Part shown: in pieces, positions 17,794 through 28,558 of the stretch | Position numbering within the stretch: the stretch's first letter is position 1 | How the letters are laid out: each line of letters starts with the position of its first letter | DNA from: Cognaticolwellia sediminilitoris | Lineage (GTDB): Bacteria; Pseudomonadota; Gammaproteobacteria; Enterobacterales; Alteromonadaceae | DNA length: 64,000 bases | Direction of reading: 5' to 3' | Assembly: GCA_002104535.1 (NCBI GenBank) | Contig: NBOG01000006.1 | Coordinates: 361,817-425,816, forward strand | Translations under genes and position numbers: made by a program | Notes under the pieces: generated by a model | Database searches by the model: none | What the model was told of the DNA's origin: nothing | What the model saw: the letters and a program-made list of their open reading frames with translations, nothing else

Positions 17794-19248
17794 TTAAGGA
17801 CGATAAACTTTAACATTCGTAAAGCCGGCACCTGATAAATATAGCGCCTGTAATTTACTCATCACACCTTGGTCACAATACAACAAGTAATCTTTCGATT
17901 TATCTAAATCACCAAATTGGGTCGCTAATTTATAGAAAGGCAAATGAATGACTTCAACACCGTCTAATTCAAGCGGGTTTTCATCTTCTTCTTCGGGGCT
18001 ACGAATATCAAGCACAACCGCATTAGCTGGAATATTATCTAAAGTATCGACCGCTTGAATTTCTTCTTCACTTTCTTTACCGATATCGCGAATATCATAA
18101 ACTCGCGTTTCTGCTACAACTTTATCTAAAATTGAAAAGTCGAAATTAGCTTCTTCAGCTTCTACTTTTGACAACACCGCTTTAACTGTTGGCTTTTTAG
18201 AAATAACACCACAATATTCTGGAATTGTTTTAGCGAAATCTTCAGTACCAATTTTACGAGCAATATCAATGATATCTTGTTTGTCGTAAGCCGCTAACGG
18301 ACGTAAAATCAAGGTTTCGGTGACACGGTCAATAACATTCAAGTTAGTTAAGGTTTGGCTAGAAACCTGCCCTAATGCCTCGCCTGTTATTAATGCTTGA
18401 ATGCCCATTTTTTCTGCTACTTGTGCTGCAGCACGCATCATCATGCGTTTTAGCACAACGCCCATTTGGCCGTTTTCGATATTTTCTAAAATTTCAGCTA
18501 CAACAGGTTCAAAGTCTACGGCGAAAAATTTAACGCGATGAGACGCGCCATATTTATTCCATAAATAATAGCTCACTTGCTTTACGCCAACTTCGTGCGC
18601 TGCACCACCTAAGTTAAAGAAGCAATAGTGTGTACGCGCACCTTTTTTAATCATCTGAAAACTAGCAACGCCAGAATCAAAACCGCCAGACATTAGCGAC
18701 AACACATCTTCTTGTGTGGCAATTGGGAAACCACCTAAGCCTTGGTGCTTTTCGGTAACGATAAATAAGTTTTCGTTTTTAATTTCTAAATGCACTGTAA
18801 CGTCAGGTTTTGTTAACTTAACGCGAGCAGACTCAACCTGTTGATTTAATCCGCCGCCAACGTACTGCTCAACCTTAATAGAATTAAAGTCGTGCTTGCC
18901 AGTACGTTTAACTCTGACACAGAAGCTTTTATTTTCGATATTTTTAGCATGAACCGCTAAGGTTTTTTCATAAATATCGTGCAAGTCAGTAAAGGTGGTT
19001 TGTTGAACTTCAAGGAACTGTGGAACACCTGGAATACATTTTAAAGTTTCGATTAACTTTAAACGATTTTCTGGCGAGTCGTTTTTAGTGTTAACTTCGA
19101 TATTGTCCCAGTTCATACGCGTAGTGACTTGGTCATCAACACGACGTAAAACATTTTTAACGCTCGATTCTAAAATCTTAGTAAAACGTTTACGCACTGG
19201 ACGGCTTTTAATGGTAATTTCAGCCTGTAACTTAACAATAAATTTCAT
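17794..19248 (-). CDS. thiI: tRNA 4-thiouridine synthetase / sulfurtransferase ThiI
   Basis: ThiI makes 4-thiouridine at tRNA position 8 and supplies sulfur for thiazole synthesis. The 484 residues contain a ferredoxin-like/THUMP N-terminal part (1-165), the PP-loop SGGFDSGVA near residue 190, [10 protein letters not shown] (Cys at the position equal to E. coli C344), and a C-terminal rhodanese domain whose YCDQG loop holds the catalytic Cys. Length and domain set equal the enterobacterial full-length type. It follows pomAB on the same strand but has a terminator before it. Confidence 0.96.
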   Translation of the reverse strand: MKFIVKLQAEITIKSRPVRKRFTKILESSVKNVLRRVDDQVTTRMNWDNIEVNTKNDSPENRLKLIETLKCIPGVPQFLEVQQTTFTDLHDIYEKTLAVHAKNIENKSFCVRVKRTGKHDFNSIKVEQYVGGGLNQQVESARVKLTKPDVTVHLEIKNENLFIVTEKHQGLGGFPIATQEDVLSLMSGGFDSGVASFQMIKKGARTHYCFFNLGGAAHEVGVKQVSYYLWNKYGASHRVKFFAVDFEPVVAEILENIENGQMGVVLKRMMMRAAAQVAEKMGIQALITGEALGQVSSQTLTNLNVIDRVTETLILRPLAAYDKQDIIDIARKIGTEDFAKTIPEYCGVISKKPTVKAVLSKVEAEEANFDFSILDKVVAETRVYDIRDIGKESEEEIQAVDTLDNIPANAVVLDIRSPEEEDENPLELDGVEVIHLPFYKLATQFGDLDKSKDYLLYCDQGVMSKLQALYLSGAGFTNVKVYRP

Positions 19249-19344
19249 TTAACAATAACACCGACATCTAGAATGGCGCGCATTATATACCCGTTCCACT
19301 GTAATATGCAATTTCAGGGCATTGTTGCTCACAGCCAAAACAAA

Positions 19345-19371
19345 AAAGGAGCGCTTACCAAGCGCTCCTTT
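19345..19371 (-). terminator. Terminator of pomAB
   Basis: A 12-bp stem AAAGGAGCGCTT/AAGCGCTCCTTT with a 3-nt loop is followed on the minus strand by six T. It separates pomB from thiI. Confidence 0.9.
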
Positions 19372-19427
19372 AATTTTAATTGTTGACCCATACTAGATCG
19401 AAGTCATGTTACTAGAAAAACCAGTAA

Positions 19428-20366
19428 TTATTCTTTAATAGATATTTGTTCAGTTTCCTTGGCTTTACCTTGGTTAATGGCAATTTCAACACGACGATTT
19501 CGGCGACGATTCATTCGATTAGTATTCGGCACTAAAGGTCTTGTATCGGCATGGCCAACAACAAGTAATCGTGATTGGTCAAAATTAGGTACTTTTATTA
19601 TCTCATGTGCGATCGCTACAGCACGCTTACTCGACAAATCCCAGTTAGAAGTAAATAACTCTGAACTGATACCACGGTTATCGGTGTTGCCAGAGATCAT
19701 GATTTCGCCTGGAACTGTATTTAGTAAAACGCCAATTTCACGAATAATAGGTTTAAATTGTGGTTGTAAGAATGCAGAGCCTGATGGAAATGAACCATTT
19801 TCACGGATACGAATGATCACTTGCTGACCTAAAGACTCTAACTCAATAGCACCATCTTGAATTTGCTGTTCCAATTGATCGGCTATTTTTTTAACCAAGT
19901 CATTTACTTGCTCTTGGGATGCCTTTTCCATTTCGTCTTTTGCTTGTTGCATTGCTTGTTCAGACAATGCATCTTCAGTACTTTGTGATTGACCACCACG
20001 TTCAGTACCTCGCTGTTCTTGTCTACCACCAGCAGAAGTTTCATCACCCGCTTGAAACTCCAACATTTGTTGAGTCATTTCCATGGTTTGTTGTTGAATA
20101 ACTTCAATCGGAGTGGGTTCTGGCTTACCTGGGCGAAATTCCTGGGCAATAATACTGGTACCTTTAGGAATATCTTTAACTTCAATTTTATTTTGTACAC
20201 CAAATGCAAACTTCATTGAGCCTGCAATTTGCTTGAACTTCAAAACATCCATTTCAGAAAATGACAAAAGCAGTACGAAAAAGCACATCAACAGTGACAT
20301 TAAGTCAGCGAATGTTCCCATCCATGCTGGTAGCCCTGGAGGTGGGCATTTACATTGTTCGGCCAT
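19428..20366 (-). CDS. pomB: Flagellar motor stator protein PomB (MotB family)
   Basis: This is the stator subunit that anchors to peptidoglycan and carries the ion-binding Asp. The 312 residues have a short cytoplasmic start (MAEQCKCPPPGLPAW), one helix with the ion-site FADLMSLLMCFFVLLLSFSE, a long Gln/Glu-rich linker (about 85-150), and a C-terminal OmpA-like domain with MISGNTDNRG and RRNRRVEI. Sequence and length fit the Na+-driven PomB of Vibrio. It lies 12 bp after pomA. Confidence 0.94.
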   Translation of the reverse strand: MAEQCKCPPPGLPAWMGTFADLMSLLMCFFVLLLSFSEMDVLKFKQIAGSMKFAFGVQNKIEVKDIPKGTSIIAQEFRPGKPEPTPIEVIQQQTMEMTQQMLEFQAGDETSAGGRQEQRGTERGGQSQSTEDALSEQAMQQAKDEMEKASQEQVNDLVKKIADQLEQQIQDGAIELESLGQQVIIRIRENGSFPSGSAFLQPQFKPIIREIGVLLNTVPGEIMISGNTDNRGISSELFTSNWDLSSKRAVAIAHEIIKVPNFDQSRLLVVGHADTRPLVPNTNRMNRRRNRRVEIAINQGKAKETEQISIKE

Positions 20367-20378
20367 AATTAACTCCCG

Positions 20379-21143
20379 CTATTCGTCAGTGGTATCAACA
20401 GCCCGCTTACCTTCAGCAAGATAGTTTTTCAGCAAACCTTCAATAACGCGTGGGTTTTGTCCGTCTTGAATACCTAACACAGCATCCAGTATTAACTCCT
20501 GATTCATTTTTTCTTCAGCCATTCTTAATTGTAATTTTGAGGCGATTGGAATCGCAATTACGTTTGCTAAGAAGGCACCATATAATGTTGTTAAAAGTGC
20601 TACCGCCATCGCAGGACCAATAGCCTTAGGGTCATCCATGTTTGATAACATAGCAACCAAACCTATCAGGGTACCAATCATGCCCATTGCAGGAGCAACA
20701 TCGGCAAGTGCCATCATCATATTTGAACCAGTTTCATGACGTTCAGTGGTCAAATCAATATCTTTTTGCATAGTTGAACGAACAACATCGGCATCATGGC
20801 CATCCACGAGTAAATCGACGCCTTTTTGCATAAAAGAGTTTGATATTTCAGCTTCTTCTAGCGCTAAAAAACCGCCTTTGCGAGCCGCATCAGCCATTTC
20901 AACAGCTTTCTCAATTAATTCTTCCGGCTGTTCCATTTTAAACATGAAAGATTTACCGATAATTTTACCAATACCAAAAAATTGGCCTAAATTATAATTG
21001 GATAAGACGACAAAAATTGAGCCACCAAATACAATGATCACTGATTGTGCATCTATAAACATGCCAATGTCACCAGCTAGTAACATCGCCATAACCAGTA
21101 ACCCTATTGCACCGACTATGCCTATTAACGTTGCTAAATCCAC
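20379..21143 (-). CDS. pomA: Flagellar motor stator protein PomA (MotA family)
   Basis: This is the ion-channel stator subunit with four membrane helices. The 254 residues show the PomA pattern MDLATLIGIVGAIGLL, the cytoplasmic loop with the charged rotor-contact region (about 70-140), ALADVAPAMGMIGTLIGLVAML in TM3, and LLTTLYGAFLANVIAIPIASKL in TM4. It is of Na+-type size (Vibrio PomA 253 residues). It is divergent from xseB-ispA-dxs, a Vibrio-like arrangement. Other flagellar genes are outside this window. Confidence 0.94.
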   Translation of the reverse strand: MDLATLIGIVGAIGLLVMAMLLAGDIGMFIDAQSVIIVFGGSIFVVLSNYNLGQFFGIGKIIGKSFMFKMEQPEELIEKAVEMADAARKGGFLALEEAEISNSFMQKGVDLLVDGHDADVVRSTMQKDIDLTTERHETGSNMMMALADVAPAMGMIGTLIGLVAMLSNMDDPKAIGPAMAVALLTTLYGAFLANVIAIPIASKLQLRMAEEKMNQELILDAVLGIQDGQNPRVIEGLLKNYLAEGKRAVDTTDE

Positions 21144-21377
21144 AAATGCCTCCGATAAATTTTCTTTGATATACTCACTAAGCTGATAATACCTGATGAA
21201 CAGGTGTTAGGCGAATACTAATATTTCATGCTGTTCTACTATTATCGCCCATATTGTCAATAACTTAAAAGTTAAGCAGAAATTTTTAATATTGACAGCT
21301 CAACATCAATAATTGACCCAGCGCCTTAGCTAAGGTAAGTTTGCGCCTAGAGTTCATTTCAACCTATAAATAAGTCC

Positions 21378-21632
21378 ATGGCCAGAAAAAAAATTGAAAA
21401 CTTAAGCTTCGAAGAATCAATCGTTGAATTAGAAACTATTGTCCAGAATTTAGAGCAAGGCGACCTTGATCTCGAAGACTCAATGGCACTTTTTGAACGT
21501 GGTCTTCACCTGAGTAAGCATAACCAAGAAAAACTAAAAGGTGCTGAGCAACAAATTAATATTTTACTCGAAAAAAACGGCCAAGCACGATTAGAAAAGT
21601 TTACTACTGAAGAGACTTCTATCAGTGACTAA
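21378..21632 (+). CDS. xseB: Exodeoxyribonuclease VII small subunit
   Basis: This is the small helical subunit of ExoVII. The 84 residues carry the family motif FEESIVELETIVQNLEQGDLDLEDSM...FERG and the LEKNGQARLEKF ending. It is the first gene of xseB-ispA-dxs and overlaps ispA by 8 bp. Confidence 0.96.
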   Translation: MARKKIENLSFEESIVELETIVQNLEQGDLDLEDSMALFERGLHLSKHNQEKLKGAEQQINILLEKNGQARLEKFTTEETSISD

Positions 21633-22515
21633 ACTTGTAAATATTGATGCTGTGCAAACTCGCATTAACGATTATCTCGCCAATAAACTTGAAAGCTTAC
21701 CCATTAATGACGAGAAGTTATTAGCCGCAATGCGTTACGGCTTGCTTATTGGTGGTAAACGCATGCGACCATATTTAGCCTATATCACAGGTGCTGCTCT
21801 TAATACTCAAGAAAGGGATATTGATGGTATAGCTGCTGCGATAGAGTGTATTCATGCCTACTCGCTTTTACACGATGACTTACCTGCCATGGATGATGAT
21901 AACTTGCGCCGAGGCCAGCCGACATGCCATGTAGCTTTTGATGAAGCGACAGCTATTTTAGCTGGTGATAGCTTACAAACCTTGGCTTTCGACATTATTG
22001 CCAATCATGATTTTTCTGAAACGGTGAGTGCAAAACGTATCAATTTATTACGTCATCTAGTTAATGCAGCTGGTTATCAAGGTATGTGTGGTGGCCAAGC
22101 ATTAGATTTAGCCGCTACTAACAAAGCCATTACACTTGCAGAGCTAGAAAACTTACATTCTTTAAAAACTGGCGCATTACTCGAAGCTTCAGTCATAATG
22201 GCGGCAGAGTGTAGCCATCAAGCAACAGAAACTGACAAAAAGCAGTTAGCGCTTTATGCAAAACTTATTGGTTTGGCCTACCAAGTCCGCGATGACATCA
22301 TCGATATTACATCAACAGAAGAAGAATTAGGTAAACCAGCAGGCTCAGACCTTGCTGCCAACAAAAGTACCTACCCTGCGTTGCTAGGTTTGCAGGGCGC
22401 ACAAGAAAAAGCAGACAACTTATATCAACAAGCGCTTCAAGCTTTAGCCACTTTGCCCTACAATACGCAAAGCTTGTCCGATTTTGCGACTTTCATTGTT
22501 AGCCGCAAACACTAA
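21625..22515 (+). CDS. ispA: Farnesyl diphosphate synthase IspA
   Basis: IspA condenses dimethylallyl/geranyl diphosphate with isopentenyl diphosphate to farnesyl diphosphate. The 296 residues hold GGKRMRPYL, the first Asp-rich motif DDLPAMDDDNLRRGQPTCH (near residue 86), and the second QVRDDIIDIT (near residue 220). The start is GTG at 21625, inside the xseB end. The family start includes this N terminus, and the overlap is typical of the operon. Confidence 0.96.
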   Translation: MTKLVNIDAVQTRINDYLANKLESLPINDEKLLAAMRYGLLIGGKRMRPYLAYITGAALNTQERDIDGIAAAIECIHAYSLLHDDLPAMDDDNLRRGQPTCHVAFDEATAILAGDSLQTLAFDIIANHDFSETVSAKRINLLRHLVNAAGYQGMCGGQALDLAATNKAITLAELENLHSLKTGALLEASVIMAAECSHQATETDKKQLALYAKLIGLAYQVRDDIIDITSTEEELGKPAGSDLAANKSTYPALLGLQGAQEKADNLYQQALQALATLPYNTQSLSDFATFIVSRKH

Positions 22516-22537
22516 TTTTTAAATTTAATAGAATAAT

Positions 22538-24424
22538 ATGATTATAAACCTAGCTGAATACCCTTTATTGGCCGATATTAACTCTCCTGATGATTTGAGA
22601 AAATTAGACCAAAACCAACTTGCAAAAGCCAGTGAAGAACTCAGGCGCTATTTACTTAATTCAGTGAGTAAAAGTAGTGGCCATTTTGCCTCTGGTCTGG
22701 GTACTATTGAATTAACGGTTGCTTTGCATTATGTCTATAACACTCCTTTTGATCATCTAATTTGGGATGTTGGCCATCAAGCTTATCCACACAAAATATT
22801 AACTGGACGTCGCGACCAATTACACACCATTCGTCAAAAAGACGGGCTACACCCATTTCCATGGCGTGAAGAAAGTGAATATGACGTGCTCAGTGTCGGG
22901 CATTCAAGTACATCCATTTCAGCGGCATTAGGTTTAGCGGTTGCGGCAGAGCAAGAAGAAAAAAATAGAAAAGTTGTTGCTGTTATTGGCGATGGCGCGA
23001 TGACAGCAGGTATGGCATTTGAAGCCTTAAACCACGCCGGTGATATTAATAAGGACATGTTAGTTATCTTAAATGATAATGAAATGTCGATATCAGAAAA
23101 TGTTGGTGCCTTAAATAATCATTTAGCGAAATTACTTTCAGGTAGCATATATACCGGTATTCGCGAAGGAAGTAAGCGCATACTTAATAACATTCCTCCT
23201 ATTAAAGAATTAGCCAGTCGTGCTGAAGAACATTTAAAAGGTATGGTTGTACCTAGTACCTTTTTTGAAGAACTAGGTTTTAACTATATTGGCCCCATTG
23301 ATGGTCATGACGTTAATGGTTTAGTCGACACAATTAAAAATATGCGCAGCCTTAAAGGTCCGCAGTTATTACATATTGCGACCAAAAAAGGTAAAGGTTA
23401 TCAACAGGCTGAACAAGACCCTATTAAATACCACGCCGTACCTAAATTTGATCATACTGAAACTTCTTTGCCAAAAAGCGCTCCAAGCTTGCCAACGTAT
23501 TCGGCAATTTTCGGTGATTGGCTATGTAAAATTGCTGAGCAAGATTCAACACTTGCTGCCATAACTCCTGCAATGCGTGAAGGTTCTGGTATGGTGCAAT
23601 TTAGCCAACGTTTTCCAGAGCAATATTTCGATGTTGCAATTGCTGAACAACATGCCGTGACATTTGCCGCCGGTTTAGCTATTGGTGGACGTAAACCTGT
23701 AGTAGCTATCTATTCTAGTTTCTTACAGCGCGGCTATGACCAATTTATTCATGACGTGGCTATTCAGAATCTACCGGTTTTATTTGCTATCGACAGAGCC
23801 GGCATTGTTGGCGCTGATGGTCCGACTCATCAAGGTGCGTTTGATTTAAGCTTTATGCGCTGTATACCTAACATGACGATTATGACGCCGTCTGACGAGC
23901 GTGAATGTCAGCTAATGCTTAATACTGGTTATCAACTCAATGCTCCTGCTGCGGTTCGCTATCCTCGTGGTTGTGGTAATGGTGCAGAACTTCCAGCTAT
24001 TGACGAAACCATTGAAATTGGTAAAGCAGTAAAAATTCGCGCTAGCGATGACAGCACATCAGGTGATACCAAGCTTGCATTGCTTAACTTTGGCACTACT
24101 CTCGCCGAAGCTAAAGTAGCAGCTGACACCCTTAATGCAACTCTTGTCGATATGCGTTTTGTGAAACCTTTAGATAGCCAGATCATCAAAGAACTATGTG
24201 CCAGCCATGATTGTATTGTTACCATAGAAGATAATGCTATCGCTGGTGGTGCAGGCTCAGGAGTAAATGAATATATTCTCGGCCAAGGTATCGCGATAAA
24301 AGTATTAAATATCGGTCTACCAGACAGTTTCATTAAACATGGGACACAGGCAGAAATCCATCAAGAGCTTGGCCTAGACAGTCAGGGTATCATTGAAAAA
24401 ATTCGTCAGTTTACCACTAGGTAG
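22538..24424 (+). CDS. dxs: 1-Deoxy-D-xylulose-5-phosphate synthase
   Basis: Dxs is the thiamin-diphosphate enzyme that joins pyruvate and glyceraldehyde-3-phosphate, the first step of the MEP isoprenoid pathway. The 628 residues include [31 protein letters not shown]-type N-terminal sequence, the ThDP motif [18 protein letters not shown]...NDN (near 150-182), [15 protein letters not shown] (catalytic Glu region), and a transketolase C-terminal domain. It is last in xseB-ispA-dxs, 22 bp after ispA. Confidence 0.97.
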   Translation: MIINLAEYPLLADINSPDDLRKLDQNQLAKASEELRRYLLNSVSKSSGHFASGLGTIELTVALHYVYNTPFDHLIWDVGHQAYPHKILTGRRDQLHTIRQKDGLHPFPWREESEYDVLSVGHSSTSISAALGLAVAAEQEEKNRKVVAVIGDGAMTAGMAFEALNHAGDINKDMLVILNDNEMSISENVGALNNHLAKLLSGSIYTGIREGSKRILNNIPPIKELASRAEEHLKGMVVPSTFFEELGFNYIGPIDGHDVNGLVDTIKNMRSLKGPQLLHIATKKGKGYQQAEQDPIKYHAVPKFDHTETSLPKSAPSLPTYSAIFGDWLCKIAEQDSTLAAITPAMREGSGMVQFSQRFPEQYFDVAIAEQHAVTFAAGLAIGGRKPVVAIYSSFLQRGYDQFIHDVAIQNLPVLFAIDRAGIVGADGPTHQGAFDLSFMRCIPNMTIMTPSDERECQLMLNTGYQLNAPAAVRYPRGCGNGAELPAIDETIEIGKAVKIRASDDSTSGDTKLALLNFGTTLAEAKVAADTLNATLVDMRFVKPLDSQIIKELCASHDCIVTIEDNAIAGGAGSGVNEYILGQGIAIKVLNIGLPDSFIKHGTQAEIHQELGLDSQGIIEKIRQFTTR

Positions 24425-24446
24425 TATTTCAACAATAAATCTCCCC

Positions 24447-24476
24447 CAAGCCGATCATTCTATCGGCTTGTTCCTT
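24447..24476 (+). terminator. Terminator after dxs
   Basis: A 9-bp stem CAAGCCGAT/ATCGGCTTG with a 6-nt loop is followed by a weak T-rich tail (TTCCTTC). It lies 22 bp after the dxs stop. Confidence 0.6.
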
Positions 24477-24741
24477 CAGCGTTATAATCGCATTAATATA
24501 AATGTATAACCTTGATATCTTAATTAAAGCCGACATTAAAAATAAAAACACATGACCGCAAAGCAAAAAATATCTAATCCAATTACGACATTAGTATTTT
24601 AATAAACTTGTCACCTTGATTCGCAAAGATTCTGCACAATATTTTATTTTATTAACCTCCCCCTTACTTTAAGTTGAATAGTACAATATATGTGCTTTAA
24701 TTGATGAAGAATTATTTTAATCAATTAAAAGGAAATATTTG
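24477..24741. other. Intergenic leader of the large lipoprotein gene
   Basis: With the dxs terminator this gap is 317 bp. It is AT-rich and contains no gene. The promoter of the lipoprotein gene should lie here. AAAGGAAATATTTG directly precedes its start and serves as ribosome binding site. Confidence 0.35.
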
Positions 24742-27700
24742 ATGAAGCTTAATAAAAGTCTACTATTACTTGCACTTTTATCTGTTCTTAGTGCTTGTGG
24801 AGGGTCAAGTTCAAGTAAAACTCCAGTTAAAGTACCCACACCAACTCCAGCACCTGCTCCCATCCAAACAACGATTGAAGGTAAAGCCATCAAAGGCATT
24901 ATGTCTCAAGCGATAGTAACTATTTATAAATATGTTGACGGTGTTGCAACTATACTTGAAGGGGATGAGCTATCTGAGGCCTCAATCATTACCCAAGAAG
25001 ATGGCAGCTATTCCATTACAATAAATGATTACGAAGGCCCAATAAAAGTAGAATTATCGGTCGGTGAAAACACCACAATGATATGTGATGCTCCTATTGG
25101 TTGTGGTGAAATCAGTTTTGGTAGTCCAATTCCATTATCAACGATTGATCCAAACTTAACACTTCTAGCTATCACTTCGGTTGGCACAGAAAATAACGGG
25201 AACACTATTGTTAACGTTTCAGCTTTAACGCACTTAAGTGCGGCACTAATTGAAGCTGACGAAGATGGTGTCAATGCCGATTCAATCCAAGAGCAATCAT
25301 CAATTATCGCTAATAGCTTTAATTTAAGCGGAAATTTAACTCAATTAGAACCTACCACAGTTGATAATCCGACAGCCGTCGCCAGTGAGGATAACTTTGC
25401 TGAATTGCGCTACGGTTTAATAAACTCTGGCATCATGTCTGCCTTATTTTCAGGTCATAGTGCCAGTGAAAACGTCCTTTCTGGTAATTTAACTAATGCA
25501 GTAAACGACTTAGTTGCCAATGATGGTGCGCTACTAGTGAATCAAGATGAAAATGTCGAGGGCTTCGAATTGTCTTTAATCGACGTTCTTGACGGTGCGA
25601 GTGCTGCGGCAAATGCAGCTGCTGTTGCAATTGCTGCGGATCCTGAACTCGCAGGAAATGCTGAAATACTTGCCCAGCTTGAGCAAGAAGAAACAAATTT
25701 AGAAAATCAGGCTGAGTTTGCGGCAACAAACGCTGGTGAAAATGGCCGTGTTGACCCTGTTTCAGAGCAACCAACCCAAGGCGATGCTATTGCCAAAGCC
25801 AAAGCGATGGTAAATGACATTCGTTTATTTACCCACTTATTTGAAATTGATACCGAATCAAATAGCGCGATAGCAGGTGAAGGCGCTTTGTATCTATCAC
25901 TTATTAATGATGCAGGGGTGATGGTTGAAGCTGAAGCTGCAAGTTTTCTATTACTTGCAGAAGTAGCGGATGCAATCACGCAACTGAGTATTATGTATGA
26001 AGCTGGAACATTAACAGGCACAGAATTTCCTATCAACGAATACCTAAGTTTGGAGGGTGCAGAAGGCATAGTAACCTTTGATGAAGAAACTTCAAACGGT
26101 GGTATGCTCTTCACGATTAATGCAACTTCTGGCTCTGAAATAATCAACTTAAGTATTGAAGCTATTATTGCTGAAGACGGTAAAAACGTAAATTTAAATC
26201 TTTCTGGTGCAATTGAGAGTGCTAGCGCTAAACTAGCGCTAGCTGAAGGCAGCATTGCCAAGGTCACACTTGATAGTGTCATTAACAGAGCCTCACTTGA
26301 AGATGACAGCTTTGATGGTGAAATAGTTTCTGGAGCACTGGAACTAACCTTAACATTAGAGCAAAAAGCAACTGATGGCGTTACTAACCCAGTTAAGTTT
26401 ACCGGTTTGGTAAAGACAAAGTTAATACCTGTATCAGTAGCTTCATTATCGGTTGAAGGCGGTTGGGATGATAATAGTCAATCAGAGAATTATTCATTTA
26501 CGCCAAGAGTTGAAACCATTATTTTACCTGAAATGCTAACTTTAAGCGGTGGCTTTAGCTCTGCCCAAGGCAACTTAATACAGGCCACTTTAACGGCTAA
26601 AATTAAAGACCTCGAAAGTTATCAAGCTCCTGACTTTAAATATATAGGTAAAAAAGTAGAGAGTCTTGCCAATATCAGCTTTTCTGATGATAAAAACACC
26701 ATTGTGATCACAGAATCAGATCAGGTTAGTAAAGAACAGCAAAGCACTGAAACTCGCATCTATACACCTGGCGCCCAAATAGGCGAATGGTCTGCTACTA
26801 GTAGTGTTGCTGCAGCCTTCCCTGATGAACATTATTGGGGCACAGGTATTGAACGTAAAATTATTACTAAACGTTTTGACTCAGGTATTACTGAGCAAGG
26901 TGTTACCTACACCCGTGCTTATGTTACTGGCGAAGCTGAAAATAATTTTGGCGTAAGATCGGTGAGAATTACCCCGAAAGATCATAATGATGATAATTTA
27001 ACTGATAGCTATCAAATTGACGTTCTCGGCACTTGGGATGACAAAGAGTATGATGGTACGAGTTTAAGTACCTTAATGGATGACAACGGCAATGTACTTA
27101 CCAGTGACGGTAATGTCCATCCTTGGGATACGGCTTGGTTTACGGGAGAACACGCCAGTATTGACCAGTTCATGCGGGATTATAACTATCTGTTAATTGC
27201 GAATCCTTTAACAGTAAGTAATGGCGCAGAGCTATTAGCTCAAACTATATCTAACTGGTGGCAAAACCAACGTAGTGTAAGCTATGATGATATTGGAGTA
27301 GTAACAACCTTCTTCTCGGAGGAAGATTTAGTTGCGATTGCTAACGGTCCTGAAGGCGACTTAGCCCTTGATACTTACCTCACTAAACCATTACTGAAAG
27401 ATGCATTTACCGTTAATGTAAGTGCCGACAGTAATACCGTGATAGTAAAGGATGCTACAGTAACAAGAACTTTTAATGTTGATTATACCAGTGAAGGAAA
27501 CTTTGTTTTTGATCGACAAGTTAGCAATCGTGGCGAAATAGAAATTCACGATAACCGTAGTTTTCGAACCATTGATTCAGGTTTAGATATACCTGAAATT
27601 ATTATGTTACGAACTTATACTTATGATGATACTTATTATTTGTTAGTACGTACCATTCCGGTTGATACTGATGGTGATAACTTTGCAGATCACTTTGACC

Positions 27701-28419
27701 GAGCTATTACATACAGTGACTTTATCGATTCAGATGGGGTTTTAGTTGACGAAAGCGGTAACCCAATAACAGAAAATCGTTATTTTCAAAGCGATGCTTA
27801 TGCCGATACTTTCGGTGATTGGGCCATACCGTTTGATGTTCTCGCTGTCGAAAATGGTTTGCAAGCATATAAAAACTGGCTAACCAACATCAGAGGCTCA
27901 ATGTTATATACCTATATCGATGATATTGGTAACGTTGATGTTGAGTTATCAGAGTCCGAAATTGCTTCATTAATCGCAGGTGAAACGACTGCATTTGATG
28001 CTTATGTGACTTACCCAGCAGCAACTGAATCACTTGAGAATAAAGATGTTTTCTTAGGTATTAACGCCGCACTTTCATTAGAAACGACCCTAGGTGATTA
28101 TCAAGTGAACCTTAAGTTATCTGGTGACCGCACGGGGTTTGATGATGGTAAACTTACTATTGATATGCAATACATGTTACCTGGTGACGATGCTATGCGT
28201 AAATTTTCTGTTCATATGAAAACAGATAAGGTTGGCAGGCTTACTGCTAACAATAGCGAAGGTGTACTAATTGTCCTAAAAGAGCCAGTTGATGGTTCCG
28301 ATAGTAATGTTATAGGCACAATAGTGGTTGGAGCATCAGCGGAGAAAGTCGCTGATATCGAAGATCGCGATGGTATTATCATGATCGTTTACTCTGATTC
28401 AACTACTGAAACATTGTAA
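24742..28419 (+). CDS. Large surface/periplasmic lipoprotein with duplicated C-terminal modules
   Basis: The family is not recognised. The 1225-residue product has a lipoprotein signal peptide (LLLLALLSVLSAC, then GGSSSS and a Pro/Thr linker). Then follow a beta-rich domain of carboxypeptidase-regulatory type (about 40-110), a helical Asn/Ala-rich region (150-340), a beta-rich lipid-binding-like middle (390-640), and two related modules (about 646-888 and 890-1104). Each module has an S-x-D-x-NT-VIV start, a Ca2+-type Asp loop (DHNDDNLTDS in one, DTDGDNFADH in the other), an N-WW/W-L helix and a YDDIG/IDDIG strand. A TTG three bases upstream is an alternative start. It is followed by its own terminator and an outer-membrane barrel gene. 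Confidence 0.75.
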   Translation: MKLNKSLLLLALLSVLSACGGSSSSKTPVKVPTPTPAPAPIQTTIEGKAIKGIMSQAIVTIYKYVDGVATILEGDELSEASIITQEDGSYSITINDYEGPIKVELSVGENTTMICDAPIGCGEISFGSPIPLSTIDPNLTLLAITSVGTENNGNTIVNVSALTHLSAALIEADEDGVNADSIQEQSSIIANSFNLSGNLTQLEPTTVDNPTAVASEDNFAELRYGLINSGIMSALFSGHSASENVLSGNLTNAVNDLVANDGALLVNQDENVEGFELSLIDVLDGASAAANAAAVAIAADPELAGNAEILAQLEQEETNLENQAEFAATNAGENGRVDPVSEQPTQGDAIAKAKAMVNDIRLFTHLFEIDTESNSAIAGEGALYLSLINDAGVMVEAEAASFLLLAEVADAITQLSIMYEAGTLTGTEFPINEYLSLEGAEGIVTFDEETSNGGMLFTINATSGSEIINLSIEAIIAEDGKNVNLNLSGAIESASAKLALAEGSIAKVTLDSVINRASLEDDSFDGEIVSGALELTLTLEQKATDGVTNPVKFTGLVKTKLIPVSVASLSVEGGWDDNSQSENYSFTPRVETIILPEMLTLSGGFSSAQGNLIQATLTAKIKDLESYQAPDFKYIGKKVESLANISFSDDKNTIVITESDQVSKEQQSTETRIYTPGAQIGEWSATSSVAAAFPDEHYWGTGIERKIITKRFDSGITEQGVTYTRAYVTGEAENNFGVRSVRITPKDHNDDNLTDSYQIDVLGTWDDKEYDGTSLSTLMDDNGNVLTSDGNVHPWDTAWFTGEHASIDQFMRDYNYLLIANPLTVSNGAELLAQTISNWWQNQRSVSYDDIGVVTTFFSEEDLVAIANGPEGDLALDTYLTKPLLKDAFTVNVSADSNTVIVKDATVTRTFNVDYTSEGNFVFDRQVSNRGEIEIHDNRSFRTIDSGLDIPEIIMLRTYTYDDTYYLLVRTIPVDTDGDNFADHFDRAITYSDFIDSDGVLVDESGNPITENRYFQSDAYADTFGDWAIPFDVLAVENGLQAYKNWLTNIRGSMLYTYIDDIGNVDVELSESEIASLIAGETTAFDAYVTYPAATESLENKDVFLGINAALSLETTLGDYQVNLKLSGDRTGFDDGKLTIDMQYMLPGDDAMRKFSVHMKTDKVGRLTANNSEGVLIVLKEPVDGSDSNVIGTIVVGASAEKVADIEDRDGIIMIVYSDSTTETL

Positions 28420-28441
28420 CCTTTAAGTCATAAGCATGACC

Positions 28442-28471
28442 AAAGCCAGCTAAAGTATTAGCTGGCTTTTT
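28442..28471 (+). terminator. Terminator of the large lipoprotein gene
   Basis: A 12-bp stem AAAGCCAGCTAA/TTAGCTGGCTTT with a 4-nt loop and a T run lies 22 bp after the stop codon. Confidence 0.9.
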
Positions 28472-28558
28472 ACTTTGCTCCAGGCACGAAATCAAAAAAC
28501 TGATATTATAGGGCCTGTTAAAATTTCAGTTTATTTAGGTAGAAATTAAGGACAATTA

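Noticed and set aside
25707-26282. 191-residue open frame on the minus strand
   Set aside because: It lies entirely inside the large lipoprotein gene, antisense to it, with low-complexity Ser/Ala content and no family likeness.
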